Source: TC-15 sp034437275 (GTDB taxonomy: Bacteria > Chloroflexota > Anaerolineae > Aggregatilineales > Aggregatilineaceae). From it: a stretch of DNA of 23,725 nt. The stretch spans positions 1 through 23,725 of the forward strand of contig DAOTUD010000193.1 of the NCBI GenBank assembly GCA_034437275.1. Direction: 5' to 3'. Position 1 is the stretch's first letter. Each line of letters opens with the position of its first letter. A program made the position numbers and the translations under genes. Under the pieces are notes generated by a model. The model searched no databases. It was not told the DNA's origin and saw only the letters and a program-made list of their open reading frames with translations. This document shows positions 15,742 through 22,927 of the stretch, piece after piece.

Positions 15742-16332
15742 TCAGACGTTCAAGTGACGTTGACGCGCAAGATGGCTGTCTTCAGCCGCCTGAAACACTA
15801 ATAGAATGATAGCGCTGGTTTCCGTTGGGTTGCAGAAGTAATGCGGCTGCGCAGCCGCGAACAACAGACTGTCACCTGCTTCTAACCGATACAGGCGCTC
15901 CCCGATGTGGTACTCGATCTCCCCCTCCAGACAATAGACAAACTCCTCGCCCGGGTGGGTGATGGGGTTACCCGTACTTCCTGTCCCGGCCTCAATGGTT
16001 ACCAGAAAAGGCTCGAGCTGCTGCCCAGGCAGGCCAGCTCCCAAACCCTCCATCACAAAGCCTTTCCCATCGGATCGGTGACGCTGATCGCGCTTCAAAT
16101 ATACGACAGGCTGTTCGGTATCGTCCTCCAGAAAGGCCGTAACCGGCACGCCCAATGCAGTGGCCAGCGTATGGAGCGAGGAGAGCGTGGGCGAACTCTC
16201 GCCCCGTTCGATCTGGCTGATGGCATTAATCGACAGCCCGCATTGCCTCGACAGGGCACGTAAGGACAGGCCCCGCTGATTTCGCAGCGCACGGATGCGC
16301 ATCCCAACACGGGATTCTAGTTGCTCGAACAT
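15742..16332 (-). CDS. XRE-family regulator with C-terminal cupin domain
   Basis: A 196-residue protein: a helix-turn-helix of the XRE/HTH_3 type (about 9-64, IRALRNQRGLSLRALSRQCG followed by SINAISQIERGESSPTL) and a cupin_2 barrel (about 110-185) with THPGEEFVYCLEGEIEYHIG and AAAQPHYFCNPT, supplying typical His/Glu metal-site positions. Such regulators sense a small ligand through the cupin and usually repress neighbouring genes. AGGAGGT lies 9 bases before this ATG; a GTG one codon earlier is also possible. A strong palindrome about 38 bases upstream is a good candidate for its own operator. The GH65 gene follows on the same strand about 215 bases downstream and may be its target. Confidence 0.92.
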   Translation of the reverse strand: MFEQLESRVGMRIRALRNQRGLSLRALSRQCGLSINAISQIERGESSPTLSSLHTLATALGVPVTAFLEDDTEQPVVYLKRDQRHRSDGKGFVMEGLGAGLPGQQLEPFLVTIEAGTGSTGNPITHPGEEFVYCLEGEIEYHIGERLYRLEAGDSLLFAAAQPHYFCNPTETSAIILLVFQAAEDSHLARQRHLNV

Positions 16333-16369
16333 CACTTGTTTACCTCCTACCCATGACTGGTTGCCCTCA

Positions 16370-16390
16370 TTGTACCATATATTGGTACAA
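16370..16390. promoter_or_regulatory. Operator-like palindrome between the XRE-cupin gene and def
   Basis: Arms TTGTACCA (16370-16377) and TGGTACAA (16383-16390) are perfect inverted copies around a TATAT spacer. The site lies about 38 bases upstream of the XRE-cupin start and overlaps a TACAAT sequence that could be its -10 box, which fits autorepression. It may also affect the divergent def transcript, whose probable promoter starts about 45 bases away. Confidence 0.6.
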
Positions 16391-16435
16391 AAATAACTAT
16401 TCCGGATCGCGTTTTTTCCCTACCAAGACCTTATC

Positions 16436-16465
16436 TTGTATCATTTTAATGCAATTTCGTACTAT
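16436..16465 (+). promoter_or_regulatory. Possible promoter of the def transcript
   Basis: TTGTAT (16436-16441) and TACTAT (16460-16465) are spaced 18 bases apart in an AT-rich patch within otherwise GC-rich DNA. A further TATACT at 16473 could act as an alternative -10. Transcription from here would include the structured leader at 16499-16603. Confidence 0.35.
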
Positions 16466-16498
16466 AAAATGGTATACTTGGAATGACGCAAAGTTCAC

Positions 16499-16603
16499 GG
16501 GCTGGCATGCAGGTCAGCGAAGAAGATCGTACAGATGGTTAGCGTGACCTGCTCCGTTAGGCAGGCGAGCACGCTATGCCAGCCCATCCACAAATAGCAT
16601 AGC
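16499..16603 (+). promoter_or_regulatory. Structured leader with mutually exclusive helices upstream of def
   Basis: A 10-bp closing helix (16499-16508 with 16576-16585) encloses either GCAGGTCA/TGACCTGC (16509-16516 with 16545-16552) or a separate hairpin made of AGCGTG/CACGCT (16541-16546 with 16570-16575) and CCTGC/GCAGG (16548-16552 with 16561-16565). These two inner folds use the same bases and exclude each other. A third pairing, GCTATGC/GCATAGC (16573-16579 with 16597-16603), would break the closing helix and lies just before the def ribosome site. I do not recognise a known riboswitch class. Position, length and switching potential suggest a cis-regulatory RNA, unproven. Confidence 0.5.
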
Positions 16604-16621
16604 AAGCTGAAGGGCAATCTA

Positions 16622-17194
16622 ATGGCCATTCAAAAAATCCTGCTCTATCCCGAAGGTGCAGCAGCATTGCGCCAGAAAAGTGAACCGGTACACAAAGTAA
16701 ACAAACGAGTGCACGCACTCGTCCAGAACCTTAAAGACACCCTGATGGACCGCCCCGACGGGGCTGGACTGGCCGCCCCACAGATCAATGTGCACCAGCG
16801 TGTGGTCGTCGTGCGGCTGGGACTGCACGACGAAGATGATGACACCACCGTTACCCCAACAGCCCTGATCAACCCGGAGATCGTGGAGGCGCGCGACTCA
16901 CGCCGCGACTTTGACGGCTGCCTCAGTTTTCCCGGCCTCTACGGCACCACACGCCGCCCGCATTATCTAAAGATCAAAGCAGTAGACGAAACCGGGCAAC
17001 CGGTTGAATATGTCTTCGAAGACTTCGACGCGATCCTGGTGCACCACGAAATCGATCACCTGGATGGCGTATTATTCATCGACCGCATCGAGCAGCCAGA
17101 CGACCTGTACACCATCCGCAAAGGAGCCGACGGCAAACCGCAGCGGGTGCCGCTGCCCGGCCTGCCGCCGACAGACAAGGTAAATCGACAATGA
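16622..17194 (+). CDS. def: Peptide deformylase
   Basis: A 190-residue peptide deformylase, which removes the formyl group from the N-terminal Met of new proteins. Motif I is GAGLAAPQ (47-54), motif II is FDGCLS (97-102) and motif III is HEIDH (142-146). Cys100, His142 and His146 are the metal ligands and Glu143 is the catalytic acid. Motif II has Asp98 where nearly all deformylases have Glu (EGCLS), a mild departure. The C-terminus extends about 30 residues beyond the last motif with a Pro-rich end. A weak site (GAAGGG, 7 bases upstream) precedes the ATG. The stop overlaps the start of the radical SAM gene (ATGA), so the two are translationally coupled. A structured leader lies upstream. Confidence 0.95.
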   Translation: MAIQKILLYPEGAAALRQKSEPVHKVNKRVHALVQNLKDTLMDRPDGAGLAAPQINVHQRVVVVRLGLHDEDDDTTVTPTALINPEIVEARDSRRDFDGCLSFPGLYGTTRRPHYLKIKAVDETGQPVEYVFEDFDAILVHHEIDHLDGVLFIDRIEQPDDLYTIRKGADGKPQRVPLPGLPPTDKVNRQ

Positions 17195-18195
17195 AATACG
17201 TCTACGGTCCCGTCCCCTCGCGCCGCCTGGGGCAGTCGTTGGGCATCGACACGATCCCACTCAAGACGTGTAACTGGAACTGCGTATACTGCCAATTGGG
17301 CCACACGCAGCCCCTTATCCACCAACGCCAGGCGTACATCCCCTCCGCCGACATCATGGCGGAAGTGAAGCGAGCACTGGCAGCGCACCAACCAGGGGAG
17401 ATCGATTGGGTCACATTTGTAGGCTCTGGCGAGCCAGTGCTGCATGACCACATCGGACAGCTGATCGAACAGGTCAAAACCTTGACGGAAATCCCGGTTG
17501 CCGTGATCACCAACGGCGCTCTGCTCTACGATCCCCAGGTCCGGCACGAACTCGCCCCGGCTGATGCCGTGATGCCCACACTCGATGCAGGCACACCGGA
17601 GCTGTACAAACGCATCAACCGACCCCACCCGGCCTCCACGTTCCAGCGCTTGGTCACCGGGCTGGTGGATTTCCGCCACGAATACGCCGGGCAACTGTGG
17701 GTAGAAGTGATGCTCGTGCGCGGCCTGAACGACACCGAGCAGGCGCTGCAAGACATCGCCACGATTCTGCACCGTGTGCAGCCGGACGAAATCCACATCA
17801 GCCTACCCACCCGCCCCCCGGCGGAAACGTGGGTGCAGCCTGCCGACGATGAGGGCGTCATGCGCGCGCTGGCGATCCTGGGGGAAGTGGCGCGCGTGCT
17901 GCATCCCGCCGCTGGCAGCTTCGACGTCAGCGGGGCCGACAATCTGGCCGATGCCGTCGTCGGCATCATCACCCGGCATCCCATGCGCCAGGAAGAACTG
18001 GAGCGAACGCTGGCAGAGGCTGCGCCGGATCAGGTTGACGACATCTTAGCCACGCTTGAGCGCAGTGGACGCGCCCAGGTGGTGGAACGCTACAGTGTAC
18101 GCTTCTGGAGTGCAGCTCCTTCGCACTATCCGAGCAAAGCACAGAGCGCGACCACTGATCCACGCCGCCCGCGCAATCAGAAATCACAAGATTGA
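17191..18195 (+). CDS. Radical SAM protein of the COG0731 type
   Basis: A 334-residue protein with the 4Fe-4S motif C-x3-C-x2-C at Cys27, Cys31 and Cys34 (CNWNCVYCQ). The start YGPVPSRRLGQSLGID is the hallmark of the COG0731 group, related to the wyosine enzyme TYW1 but without its flavodoxin domain. FVGSGEP (about 76-82) is the SAM-binding GGE-like motif. After the barrel (to about 235), residues about 250-310 look like a winged helix (ITRHPMRQEELERTLAEAAP), and the last 25 residues are a basic, disordered tail. The reaction is not known for most of this group. It overlaps def by 4 bases and is followed 45 bases later by the ATPase gene. Confidence 0.88.
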   Translation: MKYVYGPVPSRRLGQSLGIDTIPLKTCNWNCVYCQLGHTQPLIHQRQAYIPSADIMAEVKRALAAHQPGEIDWVTFVGSGEPVLHDHIGQLIEQVKTLTEIPVAVITNGALLYDPQVRHELAPADAVMPTLDAGTPELYKRINRPHPASTFQRLVTGLVDFRHEYAGQLWVEVMLVRGLNDTEQALQDIATILHRVQPDEIHISLPTRPPAETWVQPADDEGVMRALAILGEVARVLHPAAGSFDVSGADNLADAVVGIITRHPMRQEELERTLAEAAPDQVDDILATLERSGRAQVVERYSVRFWSAAPSHYPSKAQSATTDPRRPRNQKSQD

Positions 18196-18240
18196 TCAAT
18201 CGAAACAAAATTACTTAGTCAGACTCAGAAGGGAAAAAAG

Positions 18241-19137
18241 ATGGCACACAAAACGCATACCCTGGTAGGGAAGAAGATTGGGATATTTGGCAAAGGCGGA
18301 TCGGGGAAAAGCACCGTGATCGCGCTGCTGGCAAATGCGCTGGCGGAGCATGGCTATGAAGTCTGCGTCCTGGATGCCGACTCGACGAATGTCGGGCTGC
18401 ACCGGGCGTTGGGCATCGAGCAGCCCCCCGCATCGCTCATGAACTATTTCGGCGGAGCGGTCTTTAGCGGCGGAAAGGTCACCTGCCCCGTCGATGATCC
18501 CACCCCTCTGCCCGACGCCACACTGCGCTGGGATTCACTGCCCGCAGCGTACTACGCCGAAACCCCCAACGGCATCCGCTACCTGATCGCAGGCAAGATC
18601 GGAGATCAGGGGCCGGGCGCGGGCTGCGATGGCCCGGTAGCGAAAATCGCCCGCGACATCACTATCGAAGACACAGCCGGTCATGCTGTGACCCTGGTGG
18701 ACTTCAAGGCCGGCTTTGAGGACTCAGCACGCGGCGTGATCACCGGGCTGGATTGGGCCGTCGTAGTAGTTGACCCCACCAGCGCCGCCGTCCAGATGGC
18801 GATCGACATGCAGCACATGGTCGAGCAAATTCAGGCCGGCGAACTGCCCGCCACCAAACACCTGGAGACGGCGGCGCTGGTCGAACAGGCGAATGCCATG
18901 TTTCGCAATGCGTCAATCCAGGGCGTCTTGTTCATCCTGAACCGGGTCACCAACCAACAGATGGAAGACTATCTGCGCGACAAGTTGGAAGAACACGGCC
19001 TCCAACCGTTAGGTGTTGTCCACGCTGACCCGGCAATTGCAATGGCCTGGCTCACCGGTTCGGCGGTAGACAGCAAGCAGGCACAGCGCGAAATCCAGAC
19101 GGTTGAGAATAAGCTGGAGCGTGCAGTTGTAGCCTGA
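18241..19137 (+). CDS. CooC/MinD-like P-loop ATPase
   Basis: A 298-residue ATPase of the MinD/ParA/CooC class. It has the deviant Walker A GKGGSGKST (17-25), the Walker A'-side segment VCVLDADSTNVGLHRALG (about 41-58), LVDFKAGFED (Walker B region) and VVVVDPTSAAV. The pattern DADSTNVGLHRALG followed by a central GPGAGCDGP resembles CooC-type maturation ATPases (nickel insertion into CO dehydrogenase) and Fe-protein relatives. No CODH gene is in the window, so a CooC role is not supported here. No membrane-targeting helix is evident, so it should be cytoplasmic. Placed right after the radical SAM gene and before TrmO, it may act as an accessory ATPase for a neighbouring metalloenzyme. Confidence 0.85.
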   Translation: MAHKTHTLVGKKIGIFGKGGSGKSTVIALLANALAEHGYEVCVLDADSTNVGLHRALGIEQPPASLMNYFGGAVFSGGKVTCPVDDPTPLPDATLRWDSLPAAYYAETPNGIRYLIAGKIGDQGPGAGCDGPVAKIARDITIEDTAGHAVTLVDFKAGFEDSARGVITGLDWAVVVVDPTSAAVQMAIDMQHMVEQIQAGELPATKHLETAALVEQANAMFRNASIQGVLFILNRVTNQQMEDYLRDKLEEHGLQPLGVVHADPAIAMAWLTGSAVDSKQAQREIQTVENKLERAVVA

Positions 19138-19171
19138 ACGTTGATGTGGCGTCCATGGAGGGCAATAGACG

Positions 19172-19807
19172 ATGAGCCGTATCACAATCCAATTAACCTT
19201 ACCCCCATGCAGCGCGGCGGATTCGCCCTCCACCACCGGGCAGGTAGTGCATATCCTGCGCAAACACGGATTAGACGTTGAAGCCGGGTCGAGGAGCAGT
19301 CTGGTCAGCGGGGATGATGATGTTGTTTTCGCTGCGTTGCAGTCCGCCTTCCAGCAGATCGCGTCACAGGGGCCGGTAGTGATGATGGCCACCTTCACCA
19401 ATGCCGGCCCCAGAGCGCCAGCAGCAGACGCGATCACATATCACGCTATCGGCCACGTTGAAAATGCCTTCGACGAACCGACCGCGCAGGACCAGATCAA
19501 GGCGTCTGAGTCGCGGATTGTCCTCGATCCGGCCCTGGAGGAAGGGCTGCACGGGTTAGAAGCCGGGCAGCGCCTCATGGTTATTTTTTACTTCCATCGC
19601 GCACAGGAGGAATACGCCCTGCGCCAACATCCACGCGGGGATCGTACCCGCCAACCGCGCGGCGTCTTCGCCCTACACAGCCCGCACCGGCCCAACCCGA
19701 TTGGCGTGACCACCGTCGACGTACTGCAGGTGGACGGGAACGTCTTGACCGTTCGTGGGCTGGACGCCATCAACGGCACGCCGGTGCTTGACTTGAAACG
19801 CCAGTAG
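19172..19807 (+). CDS. trmO: TrmO/TsaA-like protein with N-terminal thiamine-binding-like domain
   Basis: A 211-residue protein in two parts. Residues about 88-211 form a TrmO (TsaA, UPF0066) beta-barrel domain with ITYHAIGHVENAFDEP at its start and HSPHRPNPIGVTTVDVL near the end. TrmO methylates the t6A base at position 37 of tRNA using SAM. Residues 1-85 (RITIQLTLPPCS, ILRKHGLDVEAGS, VVMMATFTNAGP) resemble the ferredoxin-like MTH1187/YkoF thiamine-binding fold. I know this fusion less well, so it is an inference. GGAGGG lies 9 bases before the ATG. It follows the ATPase gene by 34 bases on the same strand and closes the def cluster. Its stop abuts the stop of a convergent gene remnant. Confidence 0.82.
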   Translation: MSRITIQLTLPPCSAADSPSTTGQVVHILRKHGLDVEAGSRSSLVSGDDDVVFAALQSAFQQIASQGPVVMMATFTNAGPRAPAADAITYHAIGHVENAFDEPTAQDQIKASESRIVLDPALEEGLHGLEAGQRLMVIFYFHRAQEEYALRQHPRGDRTRQPRGVFALHSPHRPNPIGVTTVDVLQVDGNVLTVRGLDAINGTPVLDLKRQ

Positions 19808-19951
19808 TTAGAACAATCCCAACCCTTTACGGCGCTGTCTTATACTTTCTGTGCTGAGCAACCCGCCACTCTCGGTCAACTCCTGGGCAATCGTGCTGAA
19901 GGTAGCCGTCAGAGGCCATTTGAGAAGTTCTGTTTGTGCGCGTTTTGGCCC
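19808..19951 (-). pseudogene. Gene remnant ending back-to-back with TrmO
   Basis: A - strand frame of 47 codons reads RAQTELLKWPLTATFSTIAQ and ends RRKGLGLF with a TAA whose last base touches the TrmO stop. Codon use looks coding, and abutting convergent stops are typical of real genes. The frame has no start codon and runs into a stop inside the 63-bp repeat, so it looks like the 3' end of a gene whose upstream part was lost. I do not recognise the family. Chance is not excluded at this length. Confidence 0.35.
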
Positions 19952-20010
19952 TCATCCCCAGCCCTTCTCCCTCAGGGAGAGGGACCCGGCTCCGCCGGAA
20001 GGGTGAGGGC
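19948..20010. repeat. 63-bp dispersed foldable repeat, copy 2
   Basis: The same unit as at 3065-3127, differing at two positions in the central hairpin. The change makes that hairpin one base pair longer (CTCCC-TCA-GGGAG), so the fold is kept or improved. It lies between the gene remnant and the terminator of the GH18-like gene. Confidence 0.8.
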
Positions 20011-20061
20011 CAGAAACGCTATTCTGCAGAGCTACCTGCGAGTACAAGCGCCCAGAAATAC

Positions 20062-20090
20062 ACAGCCCCTCACACTTACCGAGGGGCTGT
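20062..20090. terminator. Terminator hairpin between TrmO and the GH18-like gene
   Basis: ACAGCCCCTC and GAGGGGCTGT form a perfect 10-bp stem with a 9-base loop, 25 bases after the GH18-like stop. On the - strand it is followed by GTATTTCTGG, a weak T-rich tail; on the + strand by TCGTAAAC. It probably stops the - strand polysaccharide transcript. Confidence 0.6.
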
Positions 20091-20115
20091 TCGTAAACGG
20101 CTGCCGGAGACCGAC

Positions 20116-21369
20116 TTACTGCGGGTAGAGGGCGTCGTGGACTACTTCGAGCAGAGGATCGTCCTTGTCGTCGTAGCTGACCTGCCAGATCATTACCCCG
20201 CCCAATTGACGCTGGTGCACGTACATCACCTTACTGCGGAGGGTCTGCACATCGTCATAGCTGATGGCGATCCGCTCCTCGGCGCTGTACAGCCAGGAGG
20301 CACTCACCTCGTTATCAAAAAAGCGGGTGTAATTCACATTGGTCAACAGGGGTATCATGTCACGATAGTACAGAATACCACCGGACCGGGTGCCGGCGGG
20401 CACCCCGTCGGCCTTTTGGTACAGCCCAAAGTAGTCGTTAGACCTGACATTTAGCCAGGTTTGGGCATAGAAGGGAAGCCCCACTACCAGCTTGTCCGCC
20501 GGTACACCGGCATCCAGAAATACGCTAACTACGGCATCGACGTTGTAAAGCTGCTGCATCTCCTTACCGCGCGGATCGCGGGTGTTGGCGTAGAGCGGCG
20601 CGTGATGGCTGGCCAGCTCACTCCATTCCCCATGAAACCCGAACGTCATCAGGTTGATCCAGTCCAGATAGATGTGCACGCGCTCCAGTTCGATGTTCTG
20701 GTACAACTGCGGGATCGGGGGGGCCAACATCGAAAGATGGTAAGCCCGGCCATCCCGATCGCCGGCGGCGTCAAGCTGCGCGCGCAGTTCGGCCAGCAGC
20801 AAGGTGAAATTTTCGCGATCAGTGGGTTGCCCGTCGGTCTGGCCGCCGCTGACCGGGTACCGCCAGTCGATGTCGATGCCATCGAACAGGTACTCGCGCA
20901 TGAAGGCCACGCAGGACTGCACAAAACGCGTGCGCGAGGCGGGGGTGCTGGCCACGTCCGAAAAGTTTTCAGAGTGATCCCACCCGCCGATCGTCATCAG
21001 GATTTTGAGGTTGGGGTGTTCGCCGCGCAGCAACTGTAACTGCCGGATGTTGCCGCGCAAGCGGAGATTGGCCGCGTCGTCCGGGTAGCTGTAGCGCGTA
21101 TCGGTCCAGGGGTCGATGGACACACACTGCCCGTTGTCTGAAATGCCGATATGGGCATAGTTCAGGTGTGTTAGCTCGGCGGCGGGGATGTCGGTTACGA
21201 AGTAATCCTCGTAAATGCTATACGAGGGATAGTACCCCACCAGCCGGTACAGGCTGTCGTCGGGCTGCGCCATCGTCGCACGCGGAGCCCCAAACGGTGC
21301 CGTGCTGAGCAAGACCCCCACCAGTAAAACGAGAGGTGTCATCCGGGAAAAAGCCAAACGTATACGCAT
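20116..21369 (-). CDS. Secreted GH18-fold protein with degenerate catalytic motifs
   Basis: A 417-residue protein with a signal peptide (MRIRLAFSR, then a hydrophobic stretch to about residue 27, cleavage probably near ATMA-QP) and a GH18 barrel: LVGYYPSYSIYED at the first strand, LTHLNYAHIGI, ILMTIGGWDHSENF and WQVSYDDKDDP at the last strand. The catalytic signature DxxDxDxE reads D163-G-I-D166-I-D168-W-R170: the acid Glu is Arg. The MxYD motif reads MTFG (241-244), so Tyr and Asp are also replaced. It is therefore probably not an active chitinase but a sugar-binding protein, as in chitinase-like lectins. The start is the ATG with GGAG 6 bases upstream. It directly follows the GT39-like gene and should share its transcript. 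Confidence 0.88.
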   Translation of the reverse strand: MRIRLAFSRMTPLVLLVGVLLSTAPFGAPRATMAQPDDSLYRLVGYYPSYSIYEDYFVTDIPAAELTHLNYAHIGISDNGQCVSIDPWTDTRYSYPDDAANLRLRGNIRQLQLLRGEHPNLKILMTIGGWDHSENFSDVASTPASRTRFVQSCVAFMREYLFDGIDIDWRYPVSGGQTDGQPTDRENFTLLLAELRAQLDAAGDRDGRAYHLSMLAPPIPQLYQNIELERVHIYLDWINLMTFGFHGEWSELASHHAPLYANTRDPRGKEMQQLYNVDAVVSVFLDAGVPADKLVVGLPFYAQTWLNVRSNDYFGLYQKADGVPAGTRSGGILYYRDMIPLLTNVNYTRFFDNEVSASWLYSAEERIAISYDDVQTLRSKVMYVHQRQLGGVMIWQVSYDDKDDPLLEVVHDALYPQ

Positions 21370-21381
21370 CGTGCACTCCAC

Positions 21382-22925
21382 TTAGTTGCTGACTTCGCTG
21401 CCGGCGATCTGCGGCACGCAGTTGGTTTTCTTCACCTGGCGAATCTCAACCGGCCACCCATTGTTGTCATAGGTTGCCAACAATTCAGAGTCATCGATAA
21501 CCCGGCGGGTCAGATCCAGCTTAAACGTGGTCGTATCCGAGTAAATCCGCGGCGTGGTGATGAGATAGTCAATGTTGCAGACATTGTCTTCCAGGATCGA
21601 GAACTTGACCGCCGGGTCGGTATCGACGCGCCAGTAGTCGTGCGTGTTGGGATGCGTCTGGCGCAGCTCCACAAAGGCGAAATTATCGGTCACGATCACG
21701 GCGTTTTCCGGCAAATTCTCGCTGGCCCAGGTCACCGCTTCGATCTGCCCATTCACCTGATCCGCCGTGTAGATCTCCAGGCGATTGGCGTTGAACGACC
21801 AGAACGGGTAGACCAACAGCACCAGCAAGCCCGCCATCAGCGCATACCGGACGAGGCCGCCTTCGTTGCTCTGGTTGATCCACGCGGCGGCGGTGCCGAT
21901 GAGCGCCCCCACCGCGATGGCCAGCAGCGGCAAGAATAAGATCGCGTCGATCTTATACACCGGGCCGCCAAACAGCAGGTCCAGCCCGGCAGCCAGTGCC
22001 ATCACCACCAGGGCGCGCAGCCAGCGGTTATCCAGCGCCAGGATCAGCACAAACGCGAAGCTGATCAGGCCCCCGTAGATCAGGACCGGGTCCGCCGTGG
22101 ACTTCGAGAGGTCCACCCACTCCTCAACGGCCACGTCCAGGCCGCTGGCCGCGTTGAGGAACCGGCCCGTATCCGGCCCGCGATCCCCCAGGCGTTCCAG
22201 CAGGCTGACATGCGGGAAGTCGCCACCCAAAGCCCAGTCCTGCGGGAAAAGCTCCTCTTTCATCTGGGCAAAGAGCGGGTAAGCGACAATGATCAGCAGT
22301 GTGATCGCGGTCCACAACGCGACCGCGAAGCGGCGGTGAACAGCACGATCAAAAACAGCGCCGGCAAGAAGTAGATGGCCGCGCCTTTGGTCAGGATCGC
22401 CAACCCCATGAAAAAGGCGCTGGCGAAATAGTGCTGCAAGGTGCGCCGCTCGCCCACGATCAGGTAGAACGCCAGCAGCAGCCACACGATCATGATGTTT
22501 TCCAGGAAAACGAGGCGCTGCAAGGCGGTCACCAGCGGCGAGAAGGCAAACACCAGCGCGGCCACCGCCCCCGCCAGGTTGCTGGTCGCCATTTTACGCG
22601 CCGTGAGGAACACGAGCGCCACCGTCAGCGGGTGCATCACCAACATCAGGACGCGGCCTGAGTTGACCGGGAACCCAAAGGTGGCGGGTTCCCCGAGCGT
22701 TTTGTTCCACAGCCCCATTATCAGCGAACCGGCAGGCGGGTCTTCATACGAGTAGGTGTAGGGCGATAGTTCCCCCGTCGTGGCGATAGTCCAGCTGTTG
22801 GCGACATGGGTCCCCTCGTCATGGTCATAGTAGGGGAACTGAAGCATATTCTGGGCCTGTACCACGCTTGCGATAATCAGGATTGCGACCAGGATAAACA
22901 GCGTTGTACGATTCGTGGTTTGCAT
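21382..22925 (-). pseudogene. GT39-like membrane glycosyltransferase, split by a frameshift
   Basis: Two overlapping frames together make one protein of about 514 residues. The N-terminal frame from 22925 (MQTTNRTTLFILVAIL) has YYDHDEGTH, the Asp-Glu motif in the first outer loop of GT-C enzymes, and several membrane helices up to LPALFLIVLFTA. The second frame continues from FAVALWTAITLLIIVAYP with more helices and a soluble C-terminal domain ending in CVPQIAGSEVSN. The join lies at about 22329-22334, in a GCGGCGG run, and needs one base added. Relatives transfer sugars from polyprenyl-phosphate donors outside the membrane. It starts 2 bases after the GT2 stop. Either the gene is broken or the assembly has a one-base error; both are possible. 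Confidence 0.75.
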
Positions 22926-22927
22926 AG

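Noticed and set aside
16499..16603. Small SRP RNA or tRNA-like gene
   Set aside because: The AGGTCAG-like start is present, but the conserved GGAAGGAAGCAGC loop of SRP RNA is absent and no cloverleaf with T-loop sequence can be drawn.
18241..19137. Nickel-inserting CooC or nitrogenase Fe protein
   Set aside because: The P-loop type fits, but no CO dehydrogenase, hydrogenase or nitrogenase gene is in the window, so only the ATPase class is claimed.
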